A stretch of 36,340 nt of DNA, from the NCBI RefSeq assembly GCF_019634815.1, contig NZ_JAHCAP010000029.1, positions 1 to 36,340 of the forward strand, written 5' to 3'. The first letter of the stretch is position 1. The number at the start of each line of letters is the position of its first letter. The notes under the pieces are model-generated. The model saw only the letters and a program-made list of their open reading frames with translations. It was not told the origin of the DNA and made no database searches. The DNA comes from Dokdonella sp. Its GTDB lineage: Bacteria > Pseudomonadota > Gammaproteobacteria > Xanthomonadales > Rhodanobacteraceae. Below are positions 7,811-17,515 of this stretch, in pieces. The position numbers were made by a program, and so were the translations under genes.

Positions 7811-8673
7811 CACAGCACCTGCGCGACGAGTTCATCGCGTTCATCACGAGTCACGTAGCGCCCTGATTCGTCGCGCCGCACCCGCGACAGCGCGCAGTGC
7901 GGATCATGGGTGAAGAAGAGCTGCACGTCGTGTTCGATCATCGCATCGAGGAACGCGCGTTTCTCGTCGATCAGCAGTTCCGGATAACGGTCATAGCCCA
8001 TCGTGATCGGCAGATGCACCCACGGCCGCCCCGGGATCAGGTCGGCGCAAAACACCACGCCACCCGCATCACCGCGTATCTCGGCAAGCATCAGGCCGGG
8101 CGTATGGCCATTGGAATGATGGAAGCGCACGCGCGGGCCCAGGCTGGTGGACAGATCGGCGTCGATGCGTTCGAGGCGGCCCGAGGCTTCGAGCAAGGCC
8201 GGCAGTTCGGCGATGTACGAGGCGCGGTCGCGCGGATGCGGATGCAGCGCGCGCTGCCAAGCCTGTTCGCCGACGATGAACTGCGCGCGCGGAAACAGCA
8301 ATTCCGGCGCCTGCCCTTCCCGCCACGGCGCGAGCAAGCCGCCGACGTGATCGAAATGCAGGTGGGACAGCACCACCGCGTCGATGTCTTCGTGCATGAA
8401 TCCGGCGGCGCGCAGCGAATCGAGCAATACGTGCCGCTCCTCGACCACGCCATAGCGCTCGCGCAGGCGCGGCTCGAAAAATGCCCCGATCCCGGTCTCG
8501 AACAGCACCGTCTTGCCATCGAGGTCGTCGACCAGCAAGGCGCGGCAGGCAAGCGGGATGCGATTGTCGGCATCGGGCGCAATCCACTTCTGCCAGACTG
8601 CACGCGGCGCATTGCCGAACATCGCACCGCCATCGAGCTTCTGCGAGTTGCCGAGGATCGACCACAGCTTCAT
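7810..8673 (-). CDS. MBL-fold metallo-hydrolase
   Basis: This 287-residue metallo-beta-lactamase-fold hydrolase has the metal-binding motif H-x-H-x-D-H at about residues 104-109 ([12 protein letters not shown]). A later His is in [12 protein letters not shown], the Asp of [12 protein letters not shown] follows, and the last His lies in [10 protein letters not shown]. This pattern fits a two-metal hydrolase of the lactonase/glyoxalase-like class; the substrate is unknown. The ATG at 8673 matches the usual family start ([11 protein letters not shown]); the longer frame to 8760 is rejected because it runs back into ggt. It follows ggt by 13 bases and overlaps the TMEM43-like gene, so the three probably form one transcript. 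Confidence 0.9.
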   Translation of the reverse strand: MKLWSILGNSQKLDGGAMFGNAPRAVWQKWIAPDADNRIPLACRALLVDDLDGKTVLFETGIGAFFEPRLRERYGVVEERHVLLDSLRAAGFMHEDIDAVVLSHLHFDHVGGLLAPWREGQAPELLFPRAQFIVGEQAWQRALHPHPRDRASYIAELPALLEASGRLERIDADLSTSLGPRVRFHHSNGHTPGLMLAEIRGDAGGVVFCADLIPGRPWVHLPITMGYDRYPELLIDEKRAFLDAMIEHDVQLFFTHDPHCALSRVRRDESGRYVTRDERDELVAQVL

Positions 8674-8686
8674 GCGGTTGCCTGCC

Positions 8687-10363
8687 TCACTTGACCAGGC
8701 CGCTGCCCGAGTCCCCGCGCGGATCGCTCGCGGCCTGCGTCGCCCCGGTCTTGCGGTCACGGCTCACCACGTTCATGAAACCCCAGCGCCGTTCGGACTC
8801 GCTGAGCTTGTGCCCCATCGCCTCCAGCGCCTTGACCTCATCACGCGTGAACGCACCCTTCTCGGCCGAAATCACGTCGGGCAGGTACTGGTGGTGAAAG
8901 CGCGGATTGGCGACGATTTGTGCCGGCGACTGGCCATCGATGAAGCCGAGGATGCCCTCGAGCACCATCGTGATGATGCGGCTGCCACCGGGCGTGCCGA
9001 TCACGCCGATTCGATCGGTGCCGATCACGAAACTCGGCGACATCGACGACAGCGGTCGACTGCCCGGGCGCGGTGCATTGTGCTCGTTGCCCGGCAAACC
9101 GAAGGCATTGGGCTTGCCTGGCACCAGTGCAAAGTCGTCCATCTCGTCATTGAGCACGAAGCCGGTACCGGGCACGACCAGGCCGGAACCGAAAATCAGG
9201 TTGACCGTCTGCGTGCCGGCAACGAGATTGCCTTCGGCATCGATGATCGAGAAGTGCGAGGTATGCGTGCCCTGCCCGTGACTGAGAAACGGCGGCAACA
9301 GGTCGCTCGGCGTTGCCTTGTCCGGGTGGATCGAAGCGCGCAAACCGGCGGCATAGTCGGCGCTGAGCAGTCGCGCGATCGGCATCTGCACGAAATCGGG
9401 ATCGCCAAGATATTGCGCGCGATCACGATAGGCGCGGCGCATCGCCTCGACCATGAAGTGCACGCGATGCACCCGATCGAGCTTGGCGAGATCGTAGCCG
9501 CCGAGGATGTTGAACATTTCCGCAAGCGCGATGCCACCCGACGAGGGCGGCGACGCACTGACGATGCGCCAGCCGCGATAATCGAAGGCGATCGGCGCGC
9601 GTTCCTTGGCGGTGTAGTTGCCCAGGTCGTCGAGTGACCAGTTGCCGCCCGCCTTGCGCACGCCCTCGACCAGGGTGCGCGCGAGCTCACCGCGATAGAA
9701 GCCGTCGTTGCCCTCGGCGCCAAGGCGCTCGAGCACGCGCGCCAGATCAGGCGACTTGAAAGTCCAGCCGGCCTTGGGCAGCTCTCCGTTGACGAGATAC
9801 AGTGCGGCCGAGCCCGGATAGCGCGCAATGACATCCTTGCGCATCGCCAATTCCTTGAGGAAGCGGCCATCGGGCTTGAATCCCTCGCGCGCAATCCGGA
9901 TCGCCGGCGCCAAGGATGACTTGAGTGGCAACTTGCCGTAGTGCTGCGCGATCCAGACCAGACCGGCGGCCTCTCCGGGGATCGCCGCCGACAAGGGACC
10001 GTTGATCGAAGCGTCGCGGTTGGCATCGCCCTTGGCGTCGACATAGTCCCGCGAATTGACTGCCGCCGGCGCGGTTTCGCGAGCGTCGACCATGACTTGC
10101 TTGCCGTCGCTCGCGCGATGCAGCAGGAACAGGCCGCCACCACCGATGCCCGAACTTTGCGGCTCGACCACGGCCAGGGTTGACGCGACCGCCACCGCGG
10201 CGTCGAAGGCATTGCCGCCCTTGCCGATGACTTCAAAACCCGCCTGCGTGGCCAGTACATGCGCACTGGCGATGCCCGCCTGCGGCGATCTGTCCGCCGC
10301 GTGTGCGCTGCTGACCAGGATCAAGGCCGCCATCGCGGCAACCGCACCGCGAATGCGCTTCAT
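8687..10363 (-). CDS. ggt: Gamma-glutamyltranspeptidase
   Basis: This 558-residue periplasmic or secreted gamma-glutamyltransferase cleaves the gamma-glutamyl bond of glutathione and transfers the group to water or amino acids. Residues 1-22 are a signal peptide ([15 protein letters not shown]). The precursor processes itself before the catalytic threonine, here Thr368 in [14 protein letters not shown], matching the TTHYS region of E. coli GGT. The small subunit keeps the substrate-binding motifs: [19 protein letters not shown] and [12 protein letters not shown]. The length is normal. The ATG at 10363 follows AAGGAAA. It sits downstream of a lipoprotein gene and directly upstream of the MBL-fold gene. 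Confidence 0.96.
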   Translation of the reverse strand: MKRIRGAVAAMAALILVSSAHAADRSPQAGIASAHVLATQAGFEVIGKGGNAFDAAVAVASTLAVVEPQSSGIGGGGLFLLHRASDGKQVMVDARETAPAAVNSRDYVDAKGDANRDASINGPLSAAIPGEAAGLVWIAQHYGKLPLKSSLAPAIRIAREGFKPDGRFLKELAMRKDVIARYPGSAALYLVNGELPKAGWTFKSPDLARVLERLGAEGNDGFYRGELARTLVEGVRKAGGNWSLDDLGNYTAKERAPIAFDYRGWRIVSASPPSSGGIALAEMFNILGGYDLAKLDRVHRVHFMVEAMRRAYRDRAQYLGDPDFVQMPIARLLSADYAAGLRASIHPDKATPSDLLPPFLSHGQGTHTSHFSIIDAEGNLVAGTQTVNLIFGSGLVVPGTGFVLNDEMDDFALVPGKPNAFGLPGNEHNAPRPGSRPLSSMSPSFVIGTDRIGVIGTPGGSRIITMVLEGILGFIDGQSPAQIVANPRFHHQYLPDVISAEKGAFTRDEVKALEAMGHKLSESERRWGFMNVVSRDRKTGATQAASDPRGDSGSGLVK

Positions 10364-10436
10364 CGTGTTTCCTTCATTTCAATGTTGCCTGCGGGCCGGT
10401 CAAACCGAAGCAACCGCAGGCACCAGACCACCAAGG

Positions 10437-10462
10437 GCAGGTGCGCAGGCTGCCGCACCTGC
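10437..10462 (-). terminator. Hairpin after the lipoprotein gene (possible weak terminator)
   Basis: A perfect 9-bp stem (GCAGGTGCG / CGCACCTGC) with an 8-base loop lies 22 bases past the lipoprotein stop codon. On the minus strand it is not followed by a run of T, so it may only slow polymerase or protect the mRNA end. Confidence 0.35.
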
Positions 10463-10483
10463 GCCTGCTGCGCTGAGATCGCC

Positions 10484-10999
10484 TTACTTGGCCTCGACGA
10501 AACGCGCTTCGCCACCGGCTGCGGCGACCGCGGTCTTGACCGCGTCGAAATCACCCGGCGAGCCGATGAACAGCACCACGACTTCCTTGAACGAACCCGG
10601 CGCCGCATCCTTGAAGGCATCCACAGCCAGTTGCGCGGTCTTGGCCGATTCCGGACCGCCGAAGGCCATCATGTTGCCGGGCAGAACGCCGCGAGCGACC
10701 ACGATCTTGACGTTGTCGAGCTGGTTGGCGCGATCGGCGACCGCCGCCTCATCGTCACCGGCAGGCACGAAGTACATGTAGGGATGAGTGGTCTTGACGC
10801 CCTGCATGTTGGCGGTAACCACGCTTACGAGATATTTCTTCCAAGCCGCCTTGTCGGTCGCGTTGGTCGGCGCCGGCAGCACCGCAGGCGCCTGTTCGGC
10901 CGCGGCCTTGTCGGCTTCGGGCTGCTTGTTCTGGTCGCACGCGCCCAAGGCCAGCGCCGCGGCTGCGATGAGAACGAGCAAGGAAAAATTCTTGCGCAT
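10484..10999 (-). CDS. Putative lipoprotein, uncharacterised
   Basis: This 171-residue lipoprotein has a signal peptide (MRKNFSLLVLIAAAALALGA) ending in a lipobox, LALGAC, so Cys21 should be lipidated and the protein anchored to a membrane. A charged Ala-rich linker follows (residues 22-45). The remaining globular part includes WKKYLVSVVTANMQGV, THPYMYFVPAGD and VVVLFIGSPGDFDAV. I do not recognise the family. The ATG at 10999 is supported by AGGAGAG seven to eight bases before it, so the longer open frame to 11056 is rejected. It lies upstream of ggt with a 120-base gap containing a hairpin. Confidence 0.85.
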   Translation of the reverse strand: MRKNFSLLVLIAAAALALGACDQNKQPEADKAAAEQAPAVLPAPTNATDKAAWKKYLVSVVTANMQGVKTTHPYMYFVPAGDDEAAVADRANQLDNVKIVVARGVLPGNMMAFGGPESAKTAQLAVDAFKDAAPGSFKEVVVLFIGSPGDFDAVKTAVAAAGGEARFVEAK

Positions 11000-11085
11000 G
11001 ACGATACTCTCCTGTTCAGAAGCTGATTCTGGCTTGTCGATCACGCATCTTGCCACGTTCCGACGCCGCTGCGGACCCCGCGGAC

Positions 11086-11622
<537 letters not shown>

Positions 11623-11826
11623 TTAAGGCAAGGCTGATCAAGTTGCGCAACCGTCACGACACCGGTCCGCGTGCAGCTCGAGGGGCATTGCCGCAGACAG
11701 ACTGGCCGTCTTTCAAGGCGGCGCGCCGATGAGCTGCGCGCAAACAGGCGTCGCCCAACCGCTTGATCTTCATTGCATCGGCTTGCCTCAACAGCCCGCC
11801 CGGCAGGTGCTCGAATCACGTGCGAT

Positions 11827-12408
11827 TCACGCATCGCGGGCCGCATCACGCCGATACAGTGCGAAGCGTACCGCGCCAGCACGCCCCTCTCGGTGCAGCG
11901 TCCACGTCGCCGGCAGTCGCAGTACGGATTGCTGATCCGATTCCACATACACCAGTGCTCCGGCACGCAACCATCCCCCTTGTTCGAGTGCCTGCGCTGC
12001 CGATTCCCACAAATCTGCCGCAAACGGCGGATCGAGAAAGACGATGTCGACCGGCGTCGCGGGTTGGGCGAGCCAGCCAAGCGCGTCGCCCTCGCCCACC
12101 CGGGCGCCTTGCACCTGCAGGCGCGCGAGGTTGTCGCGCAAGTCCTGTGCCAGCGTCCGGTCACGTTCGATGAAGATGCAGCTGGCGGCGCCACGCGAAA
12201 GCGCCTCGATGCCCAAGGCACCGGTGCCGGCGAACAGGTCGAGGCAACGCGCGCCGGCAATCACCGGCGCCAACCAGTTGAACAGGGTCTCGCGCACGCG
12301 GTCGGGCGTTGGTCGCAGGCCATCGCGATCGGCCACCGCAAGCCGCGAGCCACGCAACAGGCCGCCGACGATGCGCACGCTGCTGGATCCGGAATTGGGC
12401 TTGGGCAT
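11827..12408 (-). CDS. rsmD: 16S rRNA (guanine966-N2)-methyltransferase
   Basis: This 193-residue SAM-dependent methyltransferase methylates G966 of 16S rRNA. It has the RsmD landmarks: SVRIVGGLLRGSRL, LRPTPDRVRETLFNWL, the SAM-binding CLDLFAGTGALGIEALSRGA, and the catalytic VFLDPPF. I prefer the ATG at 12408 because MPKPNSGSSSVRIVGG lines up with the start of E. coli RsmD; a GTG at 12423 is possible. It diverges from ftsY, with about 60 bases between the chosen starts, the order found in E. coli and many relatives. Confidence 0.96.
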   Translation of the reverse strand: MPKPNSGSSSVRIVGGLLRGSRLAVADRDGLRPTPDRVRETLFNWLAPVIAGARCLDLFAGTGALGIEALSRGAASCIFIERDRTLAQDLRDNLARLQVQGARVGEGDALGWLAQPATPVDIVFLDPPFAADLWESAAQALEQGGWLRAGALVYVESDQQSVLRLPATWTLHREGRAGAVRFALYRRDAARDA

Positions 12409-12471
12409 CGGCTCGGCGACCACGAAGGGTGTTAGGATTTTCCGCTTGCATTTTCACCGATTGCGACCGCA

Positions 12472-13593
12472 ATGCTGAAGTTCTGGAAGAAGAAGCCTGC
12501 TGCCGAGTCCGGCGCACCCGCAATCGAGCCCGGGCCCGGGGCGGAGAGTGCAGACGGCGTCGAGTCGACGACTGCCGCGACCGCGGCGGCGATCGGGGAT
12601 GCCGCGACCACAGGCACATCCCCGCCCGAGGCCGGCATGCCCGCCGTCGAGCCCGCACACGAGGCCGCACCCGCGCGTCGCGGCTGGCGCGATCGCCTCG
12701 CCGGAACTGGATTCGCGCGCGGCCTTGCGGCCTTGTTCGTGCGTCATCCGCGCCTCGACGACGCCTTTCTCGACGAACTCGAAACCTGCCTGATCACTGC
12801 CGATGTCGGCATCGCCACCGCAAGCGCGATCGCCGATGATCTGCGCCAGCGCGCGGACAAGCGTGAATTCGCCGACACCGGCGCCTTGTTGGCGGCCTTG
12901 CGCGGCGATCTCGTCGCCCGCCTCAAGCCAGTCGAACGATGGCTCGATGTCAGCGGCCACGAGCCGTTCGTGATCCTCGTCGTCGGCGTCAACGGCGTCG
13001 GCAAGACCACCACGATCGGCAAGCTCGCCTGGCGTCTGCGCAGCCAATCACACTCGGTCATGCTCGCCGCGGGCGATACCTTCCGCGCCGCTGCCGTCCA
13101 ACAGCTGCAAACCTGGGGCGAACGCAACGATGTGCCGGTGGTGGCGCAAGGCTCGGGCGCAGACTCCGCAAGCGTGATCTTCGACGCCTTGCAGACTGCG
13201 CGTGCGCGCTCGATCGACGTCTTGATCGCCGATACCGCCGGCCGCCTGCACACGCAGTCGGGCCTGATGGATGAACTTGCCAAGATTCGCCGCGTGCTCG
13301 GCAAGCTCGATGCGCAGGCACCGCACGAAGTTCTACTCGTGATCGACGGCACCACGGGTCAGAATGCGATCAATCAGGTGCGCCAGTTCAAGGATGCGAT
13401 CGGCGTCAGCGGCCTGGTCGTCACCAAACTCGACGGCACCGCCAAGGGCGGCGTGGTGTTCGCGCTCGCGCGCGAGTTCGGCTTGCCCATCCGCTTCGTC
13501 GGCCTCGGCGAAAATGCGCAGGATCTGCGCCCCTTTGACGCTGCCGCTTTCGTCGATGGCCTGTTGCCACAGACGCTGGGCAGTGATGGCTGA
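12472..13593 (+). CDS. ftsY: Signal recognition particle receptor FtsY
   Basis: FtsY (373 residues) is the GTPase receptor that docks SRP-ribosome complexes at the inner membrane. Residues 1-70 are a low-complexity Ala/Glu/Pro-rich A domain starting MLKFWKKKP. The N domain follows (about 75-160), then the G domain with GVNGVGKTTTIGKLA at 172-186, DTFRAAAVQQLQ, DTAGRLH at 254-260 and TKLDGTAKGG at 318-327. The ending RFVGLGENAQDLRPFDA is typical. It is the first gene of a tight operon: the next start lies inside its last codons (8-base overlap). Confidence 0.97.
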   Translation: MLKFWKKKPAAESGAPAIEPGPGAESADGVESTTAATAAAIGDAATTGTSPPEAGMPAVEPAHEAAPARRGWRDRLAGTGFARGLAALFVRHPRLDDAFLDELETCLITADVGIATASAIADDLRQRADKREFADTGALLAALRGDLVARLKPVERWLDVSGHEPFVILVVGVNGVGKTTTIGKLAWRLRSQSHSVMLAAGDTFRAAAVQQLQTWGERNDVPVVAQGSGADSASVIFDALQTARARSIDVLIADTAGRLHTQSGLMDELAKIRRVLGKLDAQAPHEVLLVIDGTTGQNAINQVRQFKDAIGVSGLVVTKLDGTAKGGVVFALAREFGLPIRFVGLGENAQDLRPFDAAAFVDGLLPQTLGSDG

Positions 13594-14257
13594 GGCGAAG
13601 CCACGTCGGCGACGCTGGCCTGTCGTGCTTGCGCTGCTGCTTGTGATCGGCGCGCTCGGCTTGTTCGCACTCTCGCGTCTGCTGCGGCCCGACCGCGTGA
13701 GCGCGCTGCTCACCGAACAGGCGCGCGGCATGGGGCTGGAACTTGCGATTGGCAACGCGGCGCAATATCGCTTCGTGCCGCAACTGGAAATCGTGCTGCC
13801 GGCCTCGCGCCTGCGCATCAGTGGCCACGCCACGCCCCTGCTTTCGATCGGCGCCCTGCGCGCCCGCGCGCCGTGGCGATCCCTGCTTGGTGGACCCGTG
13901 CGGATCGACGAACTGGTGATCGAGAAGGCAGTGCTCGACCTCGACGAGCTGCGGCTCTGGCGTGCGAGCCGCCCGACGAACAAAGCTGCCATGCCCGACC
14001 TGCGCATGCAGCTGCGCGTCATCGACGCACGTGTGCAAGCCGGCGACCAACTCATCTCCGATGGCATCGATGCGGACCTGGGCAGCGCACAGGACCTTTC
14101 CGCATGGCTGGCCCGCTGGTCACCGGCGCAGCCCAGCGCCGAGCTGTTGCCCCCGCTCACCGGCACGCTCGAGGCGCGCTCGATCGACTACGGCAAGACG
14201 CACATCGAGGGTTTGCAGGTCGAGCTCGGTGACGAGCCCGCGAACAAGCATCGATGA
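13586..14257 (+). CDS. AsmA-like single-pass membrane protein (tentative)
   Basis: This 223-residue protein has an N-terminal membrane anchor (VVLALLLVIGALGLFALSRL) after an Arg/Lys-rich start, followed by a beta-rich region: FVPQLEIVLPASRLRISG, LLSIGALRARAPWRSLLGG, VRIDELVIEKAVLDLDEL. This is the repeating strand pattern of AsmA-type proteins, which help lipid movement and outer-membrane assembly. It is much shorter than full AsmA, so it is either a minimal member or an unrelated protein with similar repeats. Its ATG overlaps ftsY by 8 bases and its stop overlaps mutY (ATGA), so it is translated within that operon. Confidence 0.7.
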   Translation: MAEAKPRRRRWPVVLALLLVIGALGLFALSRLLRPDRVSALLTEQARGMGLELAIGNAAQYRFVPQLEIVLPASRLRISGHATPLLSIGALRARAPWRSLLGGPVRIDELVIEKAVLDLDELRLWRASRPTNKAAMPDLRMQLRVIDARVQAGDQLISDGIDADLGSAQDLSAWLARWSPAQPSAELLPPLTGTLEARSIDYGKTHIEGLQVELGDEPANKHR

Positions 14258-15330
14258 AGGCGCAGCGCAAACCGCTCGCCAGCGAGGATGCATTCGCGCG
14301 CAGACTGCTCGACTGGTACGACCGCCACGGCCGCAAGGACCTGCCCTGGCAACACCCGCGCACACCGTATCGGGTCTGGCTCAGCGAAGTGATGTTGCAG
14401 CAGACGCAGGTCCGCACGGTGATCGCGTATTTCGGGCGCTTCGTGGCGACACTGCCCAGCCTTGCCGCCCTGGCGGCTGCGAGCGAGGATCAGGTGCTGG
14501 CGCTGTGGTCGGGCCTCGGCTACTACAGCCGCGCGCGCAATTTGCAGCGCGCCGCACGGATCTGCGTCGATCAACATGACGGCCACTTGCCTGCGCAATT
14601 CGAGCAACTCGCCGCCCTGCCCGGCATCGGCCGCTCCACCGCAGGCGCAATCCTGGCGCAGGCGTTCGACCAACCGCATGCAATTCTCGACGGTAACGTG
14701 CGCCGCGTGCTCGCGCGCTGGCACGGCGTGGAAGGCTGGCCCGGTGCGGCGCCGGTGCAGAAGCAGTTGTGGCGACTGGCCGCAGCACATGTGCCGCGCA
14801 CGCGTGCGGCCGACTACACGCAGGCGATCATGGACCTGGGGTCGATGGTCTGCACGCGCCTGCGACCGCACTGCGGACAGTGCCCGCTCGCCGCCGACTG
14901 TGTCGCCTTGCGTGAAGACCGCGTGCATGAACTTCCGCAGGCCAGACCCGCGCGCAGCAAACCGGTGCGTGGCGCCGTGCTGCTGATCGCGCGCGACGCA
15001 CAGGGCCGGATCCTGCTCGAGCGTCGACCACCGAGCGGCATCTGGGCACGGCTGTGGAGCCTGCCTGAAGCCGATGACACGGACGCTGCACAACGCCTGC
15101 TGCGGCAGCGCTTCCATGCCAACATCCGCACCCACACCTTGCTTCCCTCGTTCCGGCACAGCTTCACGCACTATCATCTGCAAATCACGCCCCTGCTGTG
15201 TGATGTTGCGAGCGGCCGCTTCGTTGCCGATGACGGCGATCACGCATGGTGCACGCCGACGCAATTCGCCCAGCTTGGCCTGCCTGCGCCGGTGCGCAGC
15301 CTGCTCGCATCCCTGGAGCCATCCGCATGA
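14254..15330 (+). CDS. mutY: A/G-specific adenine glycosylase
   Basis: MutY (358 residues) removes adenine mispaired with 8-oxoguanine. Glu45 in [11 protein letters not shown] and Asp146 in [12 protein letters not shown] are the catalytic residues. [13 protein letters not shown] is the helix-hairpin-helix. Cys200, 207, 210 and 216 (C-x6-C-x2-C-x5-C) bind the 4Fe-4S cluster. The C-terminal NUDIX-like domain that recognises 8-oxoG starts near 230 ([19 protein letters not shown]) and includes [15 protein letters not shown]. The gene overlaps its neighbours on both sides by 4 bases (ATGA). Pairing with yggX matches E. coli and fits an oxidative-damage role. Confidence 0.97.
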   Translation: MKAQRKPLASEDAFARRLLDWYDRHGRKDLPWQHPRTPYRVWLSEVMLQQTQVRTVIAYFGRFVATLPSLAALAAASEDQVLALWSGLGYYSRARNLQRAARICVDQHDGHLPAQFEQLAALPGIGRSTAGAILAQAFDQPHAILDGNVRRVLARWHGVEGWPGAAPVQKQLWRLAAAHVPRTRAADYTQAIMDLGSMVCTRLRPHCGQCPLAADCVALREDRVHELPQARPARSKPVRGAVLLIARDAQGRILLERRPPSGIWARLWSLPEADDTDAAQRLLRQRFHANIRTHTLLPSFRHSFTHYHLQITPLLCDVASGRFVADDGDHAWCTPTQFAQLGLPAPVRSLLASLEPSA

Positions 15331-15605
15331 GCCACATCGTCCATTGCATCAAGCTCGGCCGTGAGGCCGAAGGTCTCGCCTTCGCGCCCTGGCCGGGCGA
15401 ACTGGGCAAGCGCATCTACAACGAAGTGTCGAAGGAAGCCTGGAGCGGATGGCTCGCGCACCAGACCATGCTCATCAACGAGAACCGGCTCAATCCGCTC
15501 GAAGCCAAGGCGCGCGCATTTCTTGCCGTGGAAGTCGAAAGGTATTTCTTCGGCGACGGCTCGCAGGCACCCGCCGGCTACGTGCCGCCCTCGGCACAGG
15601 ACTGA
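15327..15605 (+). CDS. yggX: Oxidative damage protection protein / probable Fe(2+)-trafficking protein YggX
   Basis: This 92-residue YggX homologue belongs to a small cytoplasmic family that helps protect Fe-S clusters and labile iron from oxidation. It begins [18 protein letters not shown], with the conserved Cys7, and continues with [31 protein letters not shown] and VERYFFG, all family signatures. The ATG at 15327 overlaps the mutY stop (ATGA), which fixes the start; the open frame extending to 15246 is inside mutY. It is co-transcribed with mutY. Confidence 0.96.
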   Translation: MSHIVHCIKLGREAEGLAFAPWPGELGKRIYNEVSKEAWSGWLAHQTMLINENRLNPLEAKARAFLAVEVERYFFGDGSQAPAGYVPPSAQD

Positions 15606-15638
15606 AACGCGCTGCGCGCGATCAGCTGGAACGCGAAC

Positions 15639-16190
15639 ATGCACAACCGGATCGTCCCGCCACCGCTGCAGGTCAGTCGCTGGTTCAACACGGCGACACC
15701 GATCACGCTCGACGCGCTGCGCGGCAAGGTGGTGGCGATCCACACCTTCCAGATGCTCTGCCCCGGCTGCGTCGCGCATGGGCTGCCGCAGGCCAAGCGC
15801 CTGCGGGAGACCTTCCCCGCCGACCAACTTGCGGTGATCGGCCTGCACACGGTATTCGAGCACCATGCGGTGATGGGTGCCGATGCGCTGGCCGCCTTCA
15901 TCCACGAATACCGACTCGGCTTTCCGATCGGCATCGATCAGGCGGCCCCGAACGGGCCGATACCGTGCACGATGGCGGCCTGGAATCTGCGCGGAACGCC
16001 GAGTCTGGTCCTGCTCGATCGCGACGGACGCCTGTGCCTGAGTCACTTCGGCCAGATCGACGACCTCGTGCTCGGCGCACTCATCGGTCAGTTGTTCGAA
16101 CGCCCGAGTCAACCGGAGCCATTGGCAGGCCCGAACGCAAACAAATCCGGCGAGTGTGACGACGGCAGCTGCAGCACACCGCTGCGCTGA
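15639..16190 (+). CDS. Redoxin / thioredoxin-like protein with CPGC motif
   Basis: This 183-residue thioredoxin-fold protein of the AhpC/TlpA (redoxin) type has VVAIHTFQMLCPGCVAHGLP, placing a CPGC redox pair at 41-44, and the cis-Pro loop LRGTPSLVLLDRDGRL. There is no signal peptide, so it should be cytoplasmic. The C-terminal tail GECDDGSCS adds a second Cys pair in a position where it could bind metal or form a disulfide. It follows yggX by 33 bases on the same strand and may be part of that operon. Its partner and substrate are unknown. Confidence 0.85.
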   Translation: MHNRIVPPPLQVSRWFNTATPITLDALRGKVVAIHTFQMLCPGCVAHGLPQAKRLRETFPADQLAVIGLHTVFEHHAVMGADALAAFIHEYRLGFPIGIDQAAPNGPIPCTMAAWNLRGTPSLVLLDRDGRLCLSHFGQIDDLVLGALIGQLFERPSQPEPLAGPNANKSGECDDGSCSTPLR

Positions 16191-16232
16191 AATCCGCCGC
16201 GGCATGCGATGAACGCGCAGCCAGGGACGGGC

Positions 16233-16631
16233 TCAGTTCGCCTTGCGATCGGCCTTCATGCGCGCGATGTCGATCGGCTGGATCTGCGTGATCTGGCAGC
16301 GTTGACGGTCGAAAGTCACGTAGTCGAATTTTTTCGAGACCACGTGCGCGCCCTGCGAGCTCACGCCGATGTCATTGGCCCACTCGAGGTTTGGACAGCC
16401 GTCTTCGACCGTGAGCAGATAGGCGGTATTGAGCCCGGTCCAAACCGCAACGTGACGGGGCCCGAGCGGCTGCCACTGATCGAACGACCAGTAGCGGAAT
16501 TGATCCACCGGCGCCTGCAGATACGGCGTGTATTCCTCAAGGTGCTTTTGCGCCACCTCGCGCGTATCGGCAAACGCCGAACCCGCAAACGTGGCCAACA
16601 GGACCAGACCGGCAATCGACTGCATCTTCAT
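16233..16631 (-). CDS. DUF6491-like exported protein
   Basis: This 132-residue exported protein has a signal peptide, residues 1-20 (MQSIAGLVLLATFAGSAFA). The mature part reads like DUF6491: DQFRYWSFDQWQPLG, HVAVWTGLNTAYLLTV, CPNLEWANDIGVSS, then two late Cys-containing strands (RQRCQITQIQPI). Function is unknown. The ATG at 16631 is well supported by GGAGGAACAACGC just before it; the frame upstream to 16694 is rejected. It is the gene downstream of the first sigma factor on the same strand, 213 bases away. No recognised feature lies in that gap. Confidence 0.8.
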   Translation of the reverse strand: MKMQSIAGLVLLATFAGSAFADTREVAQKHLEEYTPYLQAPVDQFRYWSFDQWQPLGPRHVAVWTGLNTAYLLTVEDGCPNLEWANDIGVSSQGAHVVSKKFDYVTFDRQRCQITQIQPIDIARMKADRKAN

Positions 16632-16844
16632 GCGTTGTTCCTCCGCCCGACCGGGGCCATGTGATAGACGTTTCGGCGTGGCCAAAGTGCGCACCGTGTG
16701 CGGCCTTCGTTCGCGCGTCGTTCATCCAGCGGTTTACGCAGGTCGTTCCGGATCCGCTCGTGCCCATTGCCCGGCAAGCGCAGGCCGGACTTGAACTTGA
16801 ACGAACATGCATCGCCACTTGCGCTGACCTTGGACGCAACGCGC

Positions 16845-17420
16845 TCAGTCGCCCTGACCCCCGTTGATCGAATCGTGCAGCCAGATCCGTGCGGTTTGCC
16901 AATGCCGTTTCACGGTTGCCGGTGACTGGCCGAGGACGTCGCCGGTTTCCTCGATGCTCAATCCACCGAAGTAGCGCAACTCCACGACCCGCGCCTTGGT
17001 CGCATCAAACAGATGCAGGCGCCCGAGTGCGCGGTCCAGGGCGAGCACATCGATTGCGGCGGCAGTTCGATCATCGGGCTCGGCGTCCAGGCTCGAAAGC
17101 GTGGTCCGTTGCCCGCCATCGCGCTTGGCGGCACGACTGCGCCGTGCGTGGTCGACAAGGATTTCACGCATCAGGCGCGCACTCATCGCCAGCAGGTGCT
17201 GGCGATCCACCGCATCGGGTACCGCGCCGCAGGCCAGCTTCAACCACGCCTCGTTGACGAGTGCGGTGGGTTGCAACGTGTGACCGGGGGCTTCGCGACG
17301 GAACGCCTGGCGCGCAAGCCGGCGCAGCTCGGGATACAGGATCGCAATGATTCGATCGCGCGCGTCGGTGTCGCCGATACGCCAAGCGCCCAGCAAACGC
17401 GTGACATCATGCTCGCTCAT
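16845..17420 (-). CDS. ECF sigma factor, kinase-linked (ECF43/TIGR02999-like), module 1
   Basis: This 191-residue RNA polymerase sigma factor of the extracytoplasmic type has region 2 (LYPELRRLARQAFRRE, then PTALVNEAWLKL and LMREILVDHARRSRAAKR) and region 4 (LRYFGGLSIEETGDVLG and SPATVKRHWQTARIWL, the helix-turn-helix for the -35 element). Ordinary ECF factors have acidic residues just before the LV-x-E stretch. Here the sequence is PTALVNE with Thr52. In the ECF43 group, as known from Xanthomonas EcfK/PknS and Vibrio EcfP/PpkT, a kinase phosphorylates a threonine in this region to switch the sigma on. The adjacent divergent kinase is the obvious partner. The ATG at 17420 is close to a TATACT box. 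Confidence 0.93.
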   Translation of the reverse strand: MSEHDVTRLLGAWRIGDTDARDRIIAILYPELRRLARQAFRREAPGHTLQPTALVNEAWLKLACGAVPDAVDRQHLLAMSARLMREILVDHARRSRAAKRDGGQRTTLSSLDAEPDDRTAAAIDVLALDRALGRLHLFDATKARVVELRYFGGLSIEETGDVLGQSPATVKRHWQTARIWLHDSINGGQGD

Positions 17421-17426
17421 GGCGCA

Positions 17427-17432
17427 AGTATA
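17427..17432 (-). promoter_or_regulatory. Possible -10 box of sigma factor 1
   Basis: TATACT on the minus strand lies six bases before the sigma factor ATG. If used, transcription would begin at or next to the start codon, giving a leaderless message. No good -35 box is visible at the right distance. Confidence 0.35.
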
Positions 17433-17479
17433 GGCGCTGCCCTTGCTCGGCTGCGCGGCCGATGGCGTGAGCCGTGGTC

Positions 17480-17485
17480 TATACT
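17480..17485 (+). promoter_or_regulatory. Possible -10 box of kinase 1
   Basis: TATACT on the plus strand lies about 30 bases before the kinase ATG, with GAGGGTGAG as ribosome binding site in between. No clear TTGACA-like box stands 17 bases upstream, so an alternative sigma or an activator could be involved. Confidence 0.4.
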
Positions 17486-17515
17486 GCCAGCCGGTTCTGG
17501 TGCGTGAGGGTGAGC

